In this document: piece by piece, positions 4,048 to 5,845 of the stretch | Position numbering within the stretch: the stretch's first letter is position 1 | How the letters are laid out: each line of letters opens with the position of its first letter | Assembly: GCA_018056405.1 (NCBI GenBank) | Contig: JAGPFT010000212.1 | Span: forward strand, 1 to 5,845 | Direction of reading: 5' to 3' | Source: Anaerolineae bacterium | Lineage (GTDB): Bacteria > Chloroflexota > Anaerolineae > Aggregatilineales > Aggregatilineaceae | Length of the DNA stretch: 5,845 bases | The notes under the pieces: model-generated | The model's database searches: none | Told to the model about the DNA's origin: nothing | Seen by the model: the letters and a program-made list of their open reading frames with translations, nothing else | Translations under genes and position numbers: made by a program

Positions 4048-5845
4048 TCACTCGCCGATGGTCAGGCGATCCACCACCACCTCGACGGGCGCGAACGTAC
4101 CCTGCATGTCGTAGAGGATCAGGCGCACCTCCGCCGGGCCGAGGGGTATGTCCGCAGGCACGCTCAGCGCGTAGCGGCCCAGCACCGGCTGGCCCGCCGC
4201 CCAGTTCTCCTGGCCGAAAGACGGCCCGGCAGGCGGCTGGTCAAGTTGCGCGTAGAGTTGCCCGTCGCTCGCCACCAGGCGCACGCTGGCCCGAACCTCC
4301 GGGATGACCGTCGGGCCGCGCTGCCACCAGGTGTGCAGGCGCACCACACTCTCGCGCGGCACAGTGCCCGCGCCGAGCACATAGCCGCCCAGGAAGAGCG
4401 GGCCGTCCGGCGGAGCCTGGACGACCGGTTGCAGAGCGGCCACGCGGGCGCGCAGGTCGGCGGGGTCGCGCAGCAGCCGGTAGCAGGCCAGCGACACGTC
4501 GCCGAAGCCAAACGCGCCCGGCAACGGCTCCGGCTCGCCCAGGTATTCGAGCATCCCGCCGACGAGGTTCTGCGGGTCCATGATGTCGCCCTGCCAGGCT
4601 AGCACCCACACCCGCCGCGCATCGTTGGCACCAATCAGCGCGTCGAGGGCCGCAATCGCCTCGTCGAAGAACAGAAAGCGGTTGACATCGGTCAGCTTGT
4701 CCGGCGGCAGCCCGATCCAGGGCAGGGCAGCGTCATAGATACCAGCGGCGGTGAAGAGCGTGCCGTCGCGCAGCACCAGCACATCGCCGGGGGCGGCCTG
4801 CTGGCGGATATAAGCGAAGGCTTCGCGCAAATAACTGTTGTAGGTCGGCGGGTAACTGGCTGTGGCGGGGAGCCACAACACCAGCAGCGCCCCCGCCCAG
4901 ACCGGCCAGCGCAGCCAGCGCACCCGACGCAGCGCCGCCAGCCCCACGCCCACGATCAGCGCCGCGCCCAGCCAGGCGACCCAGCCGTGCCGCCCGGAGA
5001 GCTTGGCCTGCACGCCATAGACCATCACGATCAGGCCGGCCAGCGGGAGCAGCGTAGCCAGCAAGGGCAGCGCCAGCGCGCGCGGGTCGAGGCGGTGGCT
5101 CCGACGAAGCGCCAGCCACAACGCGCAAGACCCGGCGATGATCGCGACCATCGCCCAGCCGTAAGGGGGTGCGTCCAGCGGCACGGCGCGCTGCCCGTGC
5201 GCGTAGAAAGTGAGGTAAGCGTCCAGCGCCTCGCCCGGCGTGATGCGGTCGGCAAAGGCCGTGCCGGCCCGCACGTCGCGTCCGGCCAGGGCCGCGATCC
5301 AGGGCAGGTATCCCACCGCAATGCCCGCGACGAGCGCAACCGCCACCGTCCAACTGCGCCGTGAGCGGGTGCGCAGGGCGCGCCAGCCGACTGCCACGCC
5401 GTGCACGGCCAGAATCAGCGCGCCGGTGTAGTGTGTGTAGAGCAGCCCCAGCGCCAGCAGCCAATAAGCAAGGAACAGAGCGCGGCAGTGACACTCCCGC
5501 CGGGGTGCTTCAGCGCCGCAGCGCCGCCACAGTTCCCACAGCACGACGCTCGACCAGGCCGCCAGCGCCAGCGCCAGGGCATAAGGCCGCACTTCGAACG
5601 CGGCATAGGCGAAGCTCTGCGTCACGGCGAAGGCTCCCGCCGCCAGCGCGCCCGCCGTCGCGCCGCCCAAGCGCCTTCCCAGCGCCAGCAGCCCGGCTGC
5701 GGCCAGCAGCGCGCTCCAGTAGGACACCGCACGCAGGGCGAATTCGCTCGTCCCGCCCACGCCCGCCCACAGCTTGAGCAGGGCGAAGTGCAGCGGCACC
5801 TGGTTGTCAATCCGCGCGCACCACTCCCACAGGGCTGCCCAGGGC
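4048..5845 (-). CDS. GT39-like membrane glycosyltransferase, 5'-partial
   Basis: A polytopic membrane protein, probably a GT-C fold glycosyltransferase that moves sugar from a lipid-linked donor to an acceptor on the outer face of the membrane. The frame is open to the window edge: a GTG at 5799 could be read as a start, but the 15 codons before it encode ...CARIDNQ leading into VPLHFALLKLW, the conserved DNxPLxxxLL region, so the start lies beyond the window. Numbering is from that GTG. About ten transmembrane segments span roughly 25-312, with FEVRPYALALALAAWS (68-83) and LLYTHYTGALIL (119-130) typical of the family. Then comes a soluble extracytoplasmic region, including PGDVLVLRDG (337-346) and VWVLAWQGDIMDP (397-409), and a C-terminal beta-rich domain (about 466-583). 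The catalytic acidic motif of the first loop is not in the window, so activity cannot be judged. No partner gene is visible; substrate unknown. Confidence 0.87.
   Translation of the reverse strand, partial: PWAALWEWCARIDNQVPLHFALLKLWAGVGGTSEFALRAVSYWSALLAAAGLLALGRRLGGATAGALAAGAFAVTQSFAYAAFEVRPYALALALAAWSSVVLWELWRRCGAEAPRRECHCRALFLAYWLLALGLLYTHYTGALILAVHGVAVGWRALRTRSRRSWTVAVALVAGIAVGYLPWIAALAGRDVRAGTAFADRITPGEALDAYLTFYAHGQRAVPLDAPPYGWAMVAIIAGSCALWLALRRSHRLDPRALALPLLATLLPLAGLIVMVYGVQAKLSGRHGWVAWLGAALIVGVGLAALRRVRWLRWPVWAGALLVLWLPATASYPPTYNSYLREAFAYIRQQAAPGDVLVLRDGTLFTAAGIYDAALPWIGLPPDKLTDVNRFLFFDEAIAALDALIGANDARRVWVLAWQGDIMDPQNLVGGMLEYLGEPEPLPGAFGFGDVSLACYRLLRDPADLRARVAALQPVVQAPPDGPLFLGGYVLGAGTVPRESVVRLHTWWQRGPTVIPEVRASVRLVASDGQLYAQLDQPPAGPSFGQENWAAGQPVLGRYALSVPADIPLGPAEVRLILYDMQGTFAPVEVVVDRLTIGE

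Noticed and set aside
4027..4602. 191-codon plus-strand frame opposite the glycosyltransferase
   Set aside because: Its sequence is the Arg/His/Ala-rich type expected from the antisense of a GC-rich gene, and the minus-strand frame has clear family motifs.
5797..5799. GTG as the true start of the glycosyltransferase
   Set aside because: The frame stays open to 5844 and the codons upstream complete a conserved family motif (IDNQVPLHF), so the gene is cut by the window edge.

Overview
This is a GC-rich bacterial window with four protein genes and two intergenic stretches full of palindromic repeats. A Chloroflexota (green non-sulfur) origin is the best guess. It rests on the gene style: a GAF-PAS-class III cyclase, a PorA/DUF3068-type membrane protein, and a GT39-like membrane glycosyltransferase with a C-terminal beta-rich domain, all separated by C/G-rich palindromes. 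No rRNA or other marker gene is present, so this is inference.

Layout, left to right. (1) 1-1319, plus strand: the 3' part of a signalling protein (end of a GAF domain, a PAS domain, then a class III nucleotide cyclase domain), closed by a clear intrinsic terminator at 1336-1363. (2) 1320-2008: 689 bases with no credible gene. They hold three near-identical copies of a 121-base palindromic unit, two perfect hairpins in the second spacer, and a 13-base direct repeat on either side of the array. (3) 2009-2557, minus strand: a complete adenylylsulfate kinase gene, cysC. (4) 2558-2824: a divergent control region with candidate promoters for both neighbours and a very good Shine-Dalgarno for the gene to the right. 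(5) 2825-3892, plus strand: a 355-residue two-pass membrane protein of the PorA/DUF3068 type. (6) 3893-4047: a short convergent gap with a degenerate version of the same palindromic material. (7) 4048-5845, minus strand: a membrane glycosyltransferase whose 5' end lies beyond the window.

The genes alternate in strand (+, -, +, -), so each is probably its own transcription unit and no operon is visible. No shared pathway is evident: cyclic-nucleotide signalling, sulfate activation (PAPS synthesis), an envelope protein of unknown role, and envelope sugar transfer.

The most noteworthy points are the cyclase, where the usual transition-state arginine appears to be tyrosine, and the repeat array at the first convergent junction, whose units each contain a four-tract G-quadruplex motif and alternative hairpins. 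I see no strong evidence for a wholly new multi-gene system.
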